From NCBI RefSeq assembly GCF_014230465.1, contig NZ_JAAXCY010000016.1, positions 1 to 64,000 on the forward strand: DNA of 64,000 bases, written 5' to 3'. Below are positions 1-7,451 of the stretch, in pieces; within the stretch, counting starts at the first letter, position 1; the number at the start of each line of letters is the position of its first letter. The translations under genes were made by a program, and so were the position numbers. The notes beneath the pieces were generated by a model, which was not told the origin of the DNA, did no database searches, and worked only from the letters and a program-made list of their open reading frames with translations. The stretch is from Pseudomonas cremoris (GTDB lineage: Bacteria > Pseudomonadota > Gammaproteobacteria > Pseudomonadales > Pseudomonadaceae).

Positions 1-346
1 TGGCGCAGCCGTCGAGGTATTTCTGCCAGGCCCAGTCGTACTTGAACGGCACGAGTTGGTTGAGGTCGGCGCGGCAGTTGATCATGCGCTTTTCGTCAAC
101 GGCGACGCGAGCGGCGGAGCCTTCCAGTTCGGCGAGGCCTTCGGCGACGTCGAGTTTGTCGAGGGCGGCCTTGGCGCGGATGATCGCGGCGGAGTCATTG
201 GCGGTCACGTTACGCGCTTCCAGTGCGGCAGCAGCGCCAGCACCGTCGAGGCGGTCCATGTTGGCTTCACTGGCGTGGCCAGCGTTGGCGCCCTTGATCA
301 CCGCTGCACCGGTGTCTTCGTTGTCGACTTCATCCCAACTCAGCAT
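1..346 (-). CDS. nrdB: Ribonucleoside-diphosphate reductase, beta subunit (N-terminal part)
   Basis: Class Ia ribonucleotide reductase small subunit, which houses the diiron-tyrosyl radical used to make deoxyribonucleotides. Only the first 115 codons are in the window; the gene runs off the left edge. The start at 346 is preceded by a strong AAGGAG ribosome site. The N-terminal extension ([13 protein letters not shown], then a [22 protein letters not shown] stretch) and the later [20 protein letters not shown] segment match what I know of Pseudomonas NrdB, which carries an N-terminal ATP-cone-like region. The iron ligands and radical tyrosine lie outside the window. It is transcribed leftward from a promoter region containing two NrdR-type boxes at 466-513, so NrdR repression is expected. 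nrdA would normally be adjacent but cannot be seen here. Confidence 0.9.
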   Translation of the reverse strand, partial: MLSWDEVDNEDTGAAVIKGANAGHASEANMDRLDGAGAAAALEARNVTANDSAAIIRAKAALDKLDVAEGLAELEGSAARVAVDEKRMINCRADLNQLVPFKYDWAWQKYLDGCA

Positions 347-465
347 CGAAATACTCCTTCCTGGTCTGTTCGGACGGTCTGTGAACCCGTCCATAAATGT
401 GCGATTTGCAGGCTTCAAGGCATTGAAATACTGCGCATAGTGTGGTCGGTAAATACCGATACTGC

Positions 466-513
466 ACACTATGTAGTGGTCTGTTTTGTTTGTGGGCACA
501 CTATATGGTGTGT
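466..513 (-). promoter_or_regulatory. Tandem NrdR boxes upstream of nrdB
   Basis: Two near-palindromic 16-bp sites, ACACTATGTAGTGGTC at 466-481 and ACACTATATGGTGTGT at 498-513, begin exactly 32 bp apart, about three helical turns. Both match the NrdR consensus acaCwAtATaTwGtgt in their 5' halves, and the second also keeps the 3' half. Paired boxes with this spacing upstream of nrd genes are the established NrdR arrangement. The 324-bp stretch 347-670 between nrdB and the Fae-family gene holds these sites and no credible gene. It should also contain the start region for the rightward operon, but I could not pick a convincing -35/-10 for it. Confidence 0.8.
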
Positions 514-670
514 AACAAAGATGGTCAACGCACAAGACGGCATCGATCGTCGCAGGGGGGCATGAGAAAAAGTCACAGCCCCATGACTTTTAATGGTTAC
601 GGCCGTTTTGACCCCCGGTGCTAAAAATCTCGCCAACAAGCTCCCCATAACAACAACGAGCGTTTGCGAA

Positions 671-1183
671 ATGAAAGCACTTGATTTGTACATCGGCGAA
701 GGCTTCGAAGGCCCAGGCGTCAATGCTGCCCACATCAACATCCTCATCGGCCCACGCAACGGCCCGGCCGGCCAGGCGTTTGCCAATAGCCTCGCGTCAC
801 CGAGCCAGGGTCACTGCCCGTTCATGGTGATTGCCCAGCCGAACATCCCGGTCAAACCCATGACCCTCTACGTCAACAAGGCTGAAATCAGCAGCGACCT
901 GCACGGCAATGCCACTTGGGGCGCGTCCCAGGCCGGTATCGCCAAGGCTGTGCTGGAAGCCTTGCTCGACGGCACCCTGCCGCCGGAAGCCGAGGACGAG
1001 TGGGCCATCGTTACCGCCAACTGGGTCAACCCAGGCTGCGATGACCTCGATGCCGTCTACTTGAACAACTACAACGCCTGCCGCACCGCGATCCGCGCCG
1101 CCCTGACCGGTACGCCCTACACCGCGCAACTGGCGGATGTGGTCAACCACATCAGCAACCCTTTCTACACGCCTAAGGCCTGA
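671..1183 (+). CDS. Formaldehyde-activating enzyme (Fae) family protein
   Basis: A 170-residue Fae-family protein. In methylotrophs Fae condenses formaldehyde with tetrahydromethanopterin. The family core is clear: VNAAHINILIGPRNGPAG at about 17-34 with the conserved His21 (equivalent to the catalytic His of Fae), then FANSLASPSQGHCPF and VKPMTLYVNKAEI. The ATG at 671 is chosen because the protein then begins at the usual family N terminus; an upstream in-frame GTG at 593 adds unrelated residues. The ribosome site is weak. It is the first gene of an operon with an aldo-keto reductase (10-bp gap), an aldehyde dehydrogenase and an MFS transporter. No methanopterin pathway gene is visible, so a role in scavenging another aldehyde, or formaldehyde with a different carrier, is possible. 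Family assignment is secure; the reaction is not. Confidence 0.85.
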   Translation: MKALDLYIGEGFEGPGVNAAHINILIGPRNGPAGQAFANSLASPSQGHCPFMVIAQPNIPVKPMTLYVNKAEISSDLHGNATWGASQAGIAKAVLEALLDGTLPPEAEDEWAIVTANWVNPGCDDLDAVYLNNYNACRTAIRAALTGTPYTAQLADVVNHISNPFYTPKA

Positions 1184-1193
1184 GGAGAATCCC

Positions 1194-2228
1194 ATGCAAT
1201 ACATCCGTTTGGGTAACTCCGGCCTGCAAGTCTCGCGCCTGTGCCTGGGCACCATGAACATGGGCACCCCGGACTGGAAACCGTGGATCTTCGACGAGAA
1301 GCAAAGCGAGCCTATCGTTGCCCACGCCCTGGACAACGGCGTCAACTTCATCGACCTGGCCGACTTCTATTCGGCTGGCGTTGGCGAAGAAGTCGTCGGG
1401 CGCATTCTCAAGCGCGTGGCGCGACGTGACGACATCGTAGTCACCACCAAAGTCGGCTACGGCACTCGTAGCGGCATCAATGCCAGCGGGCATTCGCGCA
1501 AGCACATCATGGACAGCATCGACGCGTCCCTGAGCCGCCTCGGCATGGATTACGTCGACGTGTTCATGCTGCATTACTTCGACGTGAACACCCCGGTCGA
1601 AGAAACCATGTGCGCGCTGAACGACATCGTGCGTTCCGGCAAGGCCCGTTATATCGGCGTGTCGACCATGCTCACCGGCCAGTTGGCCAAGATCCTGATG
1701 GCGTGTGAACGCAACGGTTGGGTCAAGCCGATCAACATGCAGTTGCAACTGAACTGCGCGTACCGCGAAGAGGAGCGCGAGATGATCCCGTTCTGTCGCG
1801 ACCAGGGCCTGGGCGTCTCGGTGTTCAGCCCGCTGGCCCGTGGCTTGCTCACTGGCGAAGTGCAGTCCACCCGCAACCAGACCGACTTCTTCACCCAGCA
1901 GATGTACAGCGACCAGGCGTCGTTTGACATCGCCCATTCGGTGCAACGCGTGGCCCGTGCCCGTGGCGTGTCCAACGCACAGATCGCCCAGGCCTGGGTC
2001 GCCAATCACCCAGGCGTGGATGTGATGCTGGTGGGCGCCGACACCACCGCACAATTCGACAGCGCGCTGGCGGCCCTCGACACCCAACTGGACGCCGAAG
2101 AACTCCACGAACTGGAACGCAACTACACCCCGTGCGATGTGATCAACGACTACACCGCCGGCAAGCGCATCCTGCGTGCGGCCCGCCCGGGCCTGGACCG
2201 TTTCAACCTGATCGAGGCCGTGGCATGA
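1194..2228 (+). CDS. Aldo-keto reductase
   Basis: A 344-residue NAD(P)H-dependent (alpha/beta)8-barrel oxidoreductase of the aldo/keto reductase superfamily. The catalytic tetrad is visible as Asp54, Tyr59, Lys86 and His127 in the contexts NFIDLADFY, VVTTKVGYG and DVFMLHYFD. The start at 1194 follows a TGAGGAG site six bases upstream, which also contains the stop codon of the preceding gene. The 3' end overlaps the aldehyde dehydrogenase start by 4 bp, indicating translational coupling. Together with the Fae-family protein and the dehydrogenase it suggests stepwise reduction or oxidation of a carbonyl substrate. The substrate cannot be deduced from sequence; members of this branch act on varied sugar and aliphatic aldehydes. 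Confidence 0.88.
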   Translation: MQYIRLGNSGLQVSRLCLGTMNMGTPDWKPWIFDEKQSEPIVAHALDNGVNFIDLADFYSAGVGEEVVGRILKRVARRDDIVVTTKVGYGTRSGINASGHSRKHIMDSIDASLSRLGMDYVDVFMLHYFDVNTPVEETMCALNDIVRSGKARYIGVSTMLTGQLAKILMACERNGWVKPINMQLQLNCAYREEEREMIPFCRDQGLGVSVFSPLARGLLTGEVQSTRNQTDFFTQQMYSDQASFDIAHSVQRVARARGVSNAQIAQAWVANHPGVDVMLVGADTTAQFDSALAALDTQLDAEELHELERNYTPCDVINDYTAGKRILRAARPGLDRFNLIEAVA

Positions 2229-3658
2229 ACCCGCTGATCCGTACTGGCAACTACATCGATGGCCAATGGTCCAGCGGTGGGCCGACTTACCCGGTGGTCA
2301 ACCCGGCCAGTGGTGCGCTGATCGTCGAGGTACAGCGCGCCGCCGCCGAAGAAACAGACTTGGCCATCGACGCCGCCAACCGCGCCTTGCCAGCGTGGCG
2401 CAAGCTCACTGCCAAGGAACGCAGCCAGCGCCTCAAGCGCTGGAGCGAGCTGATGCTCAGCAACCAGAAGGATTTGGCGCACCTGCTCAGCCTGGAGCAG
2501 GGCAAACCGCTGGCCGAAGCGATGGGCGAAGTGGTCTACGCTGCCAGCTTCCTGGAGTGGTTTGGCGAAGAAGCCAAGCGGGCTTACGGCGACGTGATCC
2601 CGAGCCACAAGGCTGATGCGCGGATCATCGTGGTCAAGGAAGCCATCGGCGTGGTCGCGGCGATCACCCCGTGGAACTTCCCCCTGGCCATGGTCACCCG
2701 CAAGGTCGGTCCAGCATTGGCGGCAGGCTGCACCATGATCCTCAAGCCTTCGGAAGAGACGCCGTTGTCAGCCTTTGCCCTGGCGGTGCTGGCCGAGCAA
2801 GCGGGCATTCCCGCCGGTGTGTTCAACATTGTCTCCGGCGATGCCGTCGCCATCGGCGGTGCACTGCAAGCTTCCAGCGTGGTGCGCAAGCTGTCGTTCA
2901 CCGGCTCCACCCGCACCGGCAAATTGCTGATGCGCCAGGCGGCGGACACCCTTAAAAAAGTCTCGCTGGAACTGGGCGGCAACGCGCCCTTCATTGTGTT
3001 CGACGACGCCGACCTGGATGCCGCCGTCAAAGGCGCCATGGCCTCCAAGTTCCGCAACACCGGGCAGACCTGCGTGTGCGTCAACCGCTTCTTTATCCAG
3101 GACGGTGTGTACGACGCGTTCACTCGCAAACTGGCAGAAGCGGTCAGCGCCATGCGCGTCGGCAGCGCGCTGGACGGCGAAACCGAACAAGGCCCGCTGA
3201 TCAATGCCGCTGCCTTGGCCAAGGTTGAAGCCCATGTCGGCGATGCCTTGGAGAAGGGCGCCACGCTGCTGTGCGGCGGGCGTCGACATGCACTGGGCGG
3301 CACCTTTTTCGAACCGACCATCCTTACCGAAGCCCACGGCGACATGTTGATTGCCCAGGAAGAAACCTTCGGCCCCGTGGCTGCGTGCTTTCGCTTCAAG
3401 GATGAAGCCGAGGTACTGCAACGTGCCAATGACACGCCGTTTGGCTTGTCGGCCTACTTCTATAGCCGTGATATCGGCCGCGTGTGGCGCATGGCCGAAG
3501 GCCTGGAAGCCGGCATGGTGGGCATCAACGAAGGGATCATCTCCACGGAAGTCGCGCCGTTTGGCGGCATCAAGGAATCGGGTTTGGGCCGCGAAGGTTC
3601 CAAGTACGGGTTGGATGACTACCTGGAGATCAAATACCTGTTGATGGGCGGTTTATAG
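2225..3658 (+). CDS. NAD(P)-dependent aldehyde dehydrogenase, succinate-semialdehyde dehydrogenase type
   Basis: A 477-residue aldehyde dehydrogenase that oxidises an aldehyde to an acid. The N-terminal Rossmann half has the ITPWNFPLAMVTRKVGPAL stretch typical of GabD-like enzymes. The catalytic Glu249 lies in LELGGNAPF and the nucleophile Cys283 in FRNTGQTCVCVNR. The C-terminal FGGIKESGLGREGSKYGLDDY segment is the usual succinate-semialdehyde dehydrogenase signature. The second Cys two residues after the nucleophile is also common in that group. The ATG at 2225 overlaps the previous stop (ATGA). Context argues for a dedicated catabolic aldehyde rather than housekeeping GABA metabolism, since no aminotransferase is adjacent. 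Confidence 0.9.
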   Translation: MNPLIRTGNYIDGQWSSGGPTYPVVNPASGALIVEVQRAAAEETDLAIDAANRALPAWRKLTAKERSQRLKRWSELMLSNQKDLAHLLSLEQGKPLAEAMGEVVYAASFLEWFGEEAKRAYGDVIPSHKADARIIVVKEAIGVVAAITPWNFPLAMVTRKVGPALAAGCTMILKPSEETPLSAFALAVLAEQAGIPAGVFNIVSGDAVAIGGALQASSVVRKLSFTGSTRTGKLLMRQAADTLKKVSLELGGNAPFIVFDDADLDAAVKGAMASKFRNTGQTCVCVNRFFIQDGVYDAFTRKLAEAVSAMRVGSALDGETEQGPLINAAALAKVEAHVGDALEKGATLLCGGRRHALGGTFFEPTILTEAHGDMLIAQEETFGPVAACFRFKDEAEVLQRANDTPFGLSAYFYSRDIGRVWRMAEGLEAGMVGINEGIISTEVAPFGGIKESGLGREGSKYGLDDYLEIKYLLMGGL

Positions 3659-3675
3659 ACATAACGCCGACCCTC

Positions 3676-3782
3676 TGTGGGAGCTGGCTTGCTCGCGAAT
3701 GCGGCGGGTCAGCCACCTTATGTATCAACTGATTTACCGCTTTCGCGAGCAAGCCCGCTCCCACACAAGCCCGCTCCCACAT
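3676..3782. repeat. REP-type inverted repeat (REPIN) with an extra half
   Basis: Left arm TGTGGGAGCTGGCTTGCTCG from 3676 and right arm ending CGAGCAAGCCCGCTCCCACA at 3765 form a long imperfect hairpin around a roughly 40-bp spacer. A further partial right arm (AAGCCCGCTCCCACA) follows at 3767-3782. This is the common extragenic palindrome family of fluorescent pseudomonads and recurs at 18453-18547. It sits in the 179-bp gap between the aldehyde dehydrogenase and the MFS gene, where it could end or attenuate transcription. Confidence 0.85.
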
Positions 3783-3837
3783 AGGTTGGGGCTTGCCCGC
3801 TGTTACTCCGTCAAGAAAAACAATATGGAGAACACCC

Positions 3838-5214
3838 ATGACTGCTCAACCCGTCAAAATCGACGACCTGCCCATTGGCCGTTTTCACCTGAAAATCGCC
3901 GGCCTCACCTTCGGTGCACACTTCACCGATGGCTATATCCTCGGCCTGATCGGCATCGCCTTCACGCTGCTTAGCCCACAGATGCAACTGGATGCCTTCT
4001 GGCAAGGATTGATCGGTGCTTCGGCCCTGATCGGCCTGTTCCTGGGTAGCCTGTTTTTCGGCTGGATTTCCGACACCCTCGGCCGGCAAAAGATCTTCCT
4101 GGTCAGTTTTGTGCTGATCACCGTGGCCTCGGTCATGCAGTTCTACGCTGAAACCGCCATGGGCCTGCTGCTGTGCCGCATCCTGATCGGTATTGGCCTG
4201 GGCGGGGATTTCAGCGTCGGCCACGCCATGCTGGCCGAGTTTTCGCCAAAGAAACACCGTGGCGTACTGCTCGGTTCGTTCAGCGTGATCTGGACCTTCG
4301 GTTATGTTGCGGCAACGTTCGTCGGCACGGCGATGCTCAGCCTGGGCGACGACGCCTGGCGCTGGATGTTGGCTTCTTCGGCTATCCCGGCAGGCTTGAT
4401 CCTGATCGCCCGGATCGGCACTCCGGAATCCCCGCGCTGGCTGGTCAACCGTGGGCGCATCGCCGAAGCCCGTGCCATCGTCAAGAAGCACCTGGGTGAA
4501 CACGTGGTGCTGGATGAAGAACCGTCGGCGCAAACCCGTTCCGGCTACGGCGTGTTGTTCAGCCGCGAATACCGCAAGCGCACGGCGTTCAACTGCCTGT
4601 TCTTTGTGTGCATCGTGATGCCGTATTTCGCGATCTACACGTTCCTGCCGTCGATCCTGCAAAAGATGGGCTTGTCCCAGGGCTTCGGCACCGAGTTGCT
4701 GCTCAACCTGCTGCTGATTGTCGGGGCGTTGATCGGCATCTGGTGCACGGTCAAATTCTCGCGCCGGGGCTTCTTGATCAACTCGTTCATCATCCTTGCA
4801 GCGGCGTTGTTCTTGCTGGCGGTGCTGCCGGGAAGCATGGCGTGGCTGATGGTGCTGACCTTCGGCGTGTTCACCCTGGTGCTGTCGGCAGTGAGTAACC
4901 TGGTGGGCGTGTTCCCGGCAGAAAGCTTCCCCACCGAAGTGCGCGCCAGCGGCATCGGCCTGGCCACGGCGGTGAGCCGCCTGGGTTCGGCCATCAGCAC
5001 GTTCCTGCTGCCGGTGAGCGTGGCCGGGATCGGCCTGAGCCCGACCATGGGTATCCTCGCCGCGATCCTGGTGTTTGGCGCGATCATCTCGTGGGCCTGG
5101 GCGCCGGAGACCAAGTCCCTGACCCTTAACCAGGCATGCAAGGCCGAGGCGCCGCCGCTGTCAGGGGTTGCTGACCTGGCCCAGCCACTGCGTAAACAGG
5201 CGAACCTTGGATAA
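3838..5214 (+). CDS. MFS transporter, sugar/organic-acid porter type
   Basis: A 458-residue inner-membrane major facilitator with about 12 hydrophobic segments. The inter-helix motif GWISDTLGRQK (residues 75-85) between helices 2 and 3 and RIGTPESPRWLVNRGR after helix 6 are typical of the sugar-porter / aromatic-acid proton symporter groups. The start at 3838 follows ATATGGAGAACACCC, a good ribosome site. It lies downstream of the Fae/reductase/dehydrogenase genes behind a REPIN and probably imports the substrate of that pathway. The last 54 bp overlap the convergent LysR gene. Substrate unknown. Confidence 0.85.
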   Translation: MTAQPVKIDDLPIGRFHLKIAGLTFGAHFTDGYILGLIGIAFTLLSPQMQLDAFWQGLIGASALIGLFLGSLFFGWISDTLGRQKIFLVSFVLITVASVMQFYAETAMGLLLCRILIGIGLGGDFSVGHAMLAEFSPKKHRGVLLGSFSVIWTFGYVAATFVGTAMLSLGDDAWRWMLASSAIPAGLILIARIGTPESPRWLVNRGRIAEARAIVKKHLGEHVVLDEEPSAQTRSGYGVLFSREYRKRTAFNCLFFVCIVMPYFAIYTFLPSILQKMGLSQGFGTELLLNLLLIVGALIGIWCTVKFSRRGFLINSFIILAAALFLLAVLPGSMAWLMVLTFGVFTLVLSAVSNLVGVFPAESFPTEVRASGIGLATAVSRLGSAISTFLLPVSVAGIGLSPTMGILAAILVFGAIISWAWAPETKSLTLNQACKAEAPPLSGVADLAQPLRKQANLG

Positions 5215-6036
5215 GCCGAGTTTGTCGCTTGCCACATCCAGCCAATAGCCATACGGGCCGATCACTTCCACGGGGGTGATCGGCAGCAGGCTGCCATTGG
5301 CCAATTCCCGTTCGATCATCTGCCGGTCGATCACCGCCAAGCCACCGCCTGCCAGGGCGGTGTGGATCACCTGATCCAGGGTGCTGAATTCCAGGCCCTG
5401 GCCTGCATCGATATCGTCTCGGCCCATGGCCGCCAGCCAGTTCTCCCACACCTTCAAGCGCTTGCCATCGTGCAGGATATGCAGCAGCGGAAAGCGGCGC
5501 AGGTCGGGCGGTTGACCGTCTGTGAACAGCTCCGGGCTGGCGACCGCGATGTGGCGCTCCATCACCAACAGTTCACTGCTGCAATGCGCGGCCGGCTCCA
5601 GGCCGAAGCGGATCTGACAATCGATTTCCGCCAGGCTCGCGTGGCTGTTCTGGTGGGTGACGCTGAGGTTGATGTCCGGGTAGCGCTCGCAAAACCGCCG
5701 CAGGTGCGCAGACAGCCAACGGGTGGCCCAGGTCGGCGGCGCAACGATGCGCAGGCGCTGGCGCAGATTGGGCACGCGCACCGCTTGCAGGGCGCGTTCG
5801 ATATGGTCGAAGGCATCGCTCAGGTGCGGGGAGAGGGCAAAGCCGGCTTCGGTCAGCGACAGCCCCTGGGGCGTACGGATGAAGAGGGCGACGCCAAGAT
5901 AGTCTTCCAGCTGCTTGATCTGGCGGCTGACCGCGCCCTGGGTGACGTTGAGGCCGACGGCGGCCTGGCTGAAGCTGCGGTGGCGGGCGACTTCTTCGAA
6001 GACGCGGAGCATGTTGAGGGAGGGCAGTTGGCGCAT
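5161..6036 (-). CDS. LysR-family regulator, GcvA-like
   Basis: A transcription regulator of about 291 residues: N-terminal winged helix-turn-helix (about 1-65, with FSQAAVGLNVTQGAVSRQIKQLE) and a periplasmic-binding-like effector domain. The PSLNMLRVFEEVARHRSF opening and the PPTWATRWLSAHLRRF segment are typical of the GcvA/AmpR branch. I prefer the ATG at 6036 (MRQLPSLN); an ATG at 6048 would add four residues. Its 3' end overlaps that of the MFS gene by 54 bp, so the two transcripts are antisense at their ends. It probably controls the flanking catabolic operon or the porin/ABC genes to its right. Confidence 0.88.
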   Translation of the reverse strand: MRQLPSLNMLRVFEEVARHRSFSQAAVGLNVTQGAVSRQIKQLEDYLGVALFIRTPQGLSLTEAGFALSPHLSDAFDHIERALQAVRVPNLRQRLRIVAPPTWATRWLSAHLRRFCERYPDINLSVTHQNSHASLAEIDCQIRFGLEPAAHCSSELLVMERHIAVASPELFTDGQPPDLRRFPLLHILHDGKRLKVWENWLAAMGRDDIDAGQGLEFSTLDQVIHTALAGGGLAVIDRQMIERELANGSLLPITPVEVIGPYGYWLDVASDKLGLSKVRLFTQWLGQVSNP

Positions 6037-6057
6037 GGGGTATTCCACACATTATTT

Positions 6058-6193
6058 TTGTAGTGAGCGGGCTTGCCCCGCGCTGGGCTGCGAAGCAGCC
6101 CCAAAACCTGGCACTGAGTATAACCAGATGTTACTCGGTGACTTCATTGGGGCTGCTACGCAGCCCAGCGCGGGGCAAGCCCGCTCACTACAA
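6058..6193. repeat. Long hairpin repeat, TAGTGAGCGGGCTTGCCCCGC family
   Basis: Arms TTGTAGTGAGCGGGCTTGCC...GGGCTGCGAAGCAGCCCC and GGGGCTGCTACGCAGCCC...CAAGCCCGCTCACTACAA pair over more than 40 bp each around a roughly 45-bp spacer. Each arm also contains its own small hairpin (GGGCTGC/GCAGCCC). A closely similar element lies at 53976-54110, so this is a second dispersed family, distinct from the GTGGGAGC one. It fills the gap between the LysR start and the porin stop. Confidence 0.85.
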
Positions 6194-6196
6194 TTA

Positions 6197-7366
6197 TTAG
6201 AAGTAATACCCGATGTTCATGTACAGCTGATTCTCCCACTGGTTGCTACCGCCAGCGCCCAAGCTCTGGGTATAGCTGCTGCCACCGATGTACGGGTCGT
6301 TCTTGCCGATCAACCACTCCGTGGCCACCCACAGCTTGCTCACCGAAAACGAGGTACCGAGGATTACGCGCTGTGAGGTCTTGAACGCGTTGTCGGATTT
6401 ATCGAAGGCGCTGTAGTTGGCATACAGCTTCACGCCGCTGACCTGGTCGAACAGGTACTTGCCGCCCACGTCGTAGCTCAGGTCCGCCACGTACAGGTTG
6501 CCGCGGCTGGCGACGTTGAAGGTGCCGTCATAGCCGCCCAGGGTCACCACACCGTCGGTGCCTTCGTTGCGCGGCGACATCTGTTGGCGGGCTGCCTGCA
6601 GTTGCACGCCCCACGGGCCGTTCTTGCCCAGGTAGTGGATGGCCACAGCGTTGCGCCGTCCATCGTTGCCGGTGTCTTTGTTTTCCAGGGTGGAAGTGAG
6701 GCCGGACAGGCCGACTTCGGACTTCCAGTTGCCCAGGTCCATGGCCTTGGCCACGCGGACCACCACGGTGTTGCGTTCCTGGTTGTTGCTGCCATCGGCC
6801 ACGTAGCTGTCGGCCTCGGAGACCACGCTGGAATAGGTCACCCCCTTGCTGGTGCCCTTGCCTTGCCACGCCGGGCGCAAGTAGTAGCCGGCCTGGATGT
6901 TCCAGTCACCGCTTTGCTGGATGTATTTGGTACCGATCTGCTGCACGTCTTCCAAGCCGATCACGTTGCCCAGGGTTTCGTAGAAGGTGCTGCCGAAGTA
7001 CGGCTGCAGACCGAACGGCACGGTGTTCAGGCCCACTTGCACTTGCTGGTCGGGGTTGAACTTGTAGCCGACCCAGGCGAACTTGGCGAACTGGATATCG
7101 CCGTAGTTCTTGGTGTACTGATAGGGGTAGGAGCGCCCGTAAAAGCGGTATTGCGCCTCACCAATCCAGGTGTCGGAGTTGTACTTGGCGCTGAGGAACG
7201 CGGTGTCCAGGCCGAATTTCTGGATGCCGCGATCCGGGTCGTAGTCCCAGCGCGCACGTACCGCGCCGCCGAGGTCGAGGTTGTCGGTGACCTGAATGGC
7301 CATGGCCGGTGCCGCAAGGGCACCGAGCACGGGGATCAGGGCGAAGTAGCCTAAGGTTGGTCGCAT
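6197..7366 (-). CDS. Outer-membrane beta-barrel protein (porin-like)
   Basis: A 389-residue protein with a 23-residue signal peptide (hydrophobic core, cleavage after AMA) and an otherwise signal-free mature part rich in alternating aromatic/polar strands such as GEAQYRFYGRS and NQLYMNIGYYF. It ends in a C-terminal phenylalanine, the classic outer-membrane insertion signal. It is transcribed in the same direction as the ABC importer genes and begins 85 bp after the ATPase gene ends. It therefore probably provides the outer-membrane entry for the importer's substrate. I do not recognise it as OprD or OprB by specific motifs. Confidence 0.75.
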   Translation of the reverse strand: MRPTLGYFALIPVLGALAAPAMAIQVTDNLDLGGAVRARWDYDPDRGIQKFGLDTAFLSAKYNSDTWIGEAQYRFYGRSYPYQYTKNYGDIQFAKFAWVGYKFNPDQQVQVGLNTVPFGLQPYFGSTFYETLGNVIGLEDVQQIGTKYIQQSGDWNIQAGYYLRPAWQGKGTSKGVTYSSVVSEADSYVADGSNNQERNTVVVRVAKAMDLGNWKSEVGLSGLTSTLENKDTGNDGRRNAVAIHYLGKNGPWGVQLQAARQQMSPRNEGTDGVVTLGGYDGTFNVASRGNLYVADLSYDVGGKYLFDQVSGVKLYANYSAFDKSDNAFKTSQRVILGTSFSVSKLWVATEWLIGKNDPYIGGSSYTQSLGAGGSNQWENQLYMNIGYYF

Positions 7367-7451
7367 GATTTGGCTCTCGTTATTGGTTTATTTTTGGCAA
7401 CAGCAGCCCGTTGCCGCAGCGAATGCTGCGGCGCGGGGGAAAGGGTCGAAC

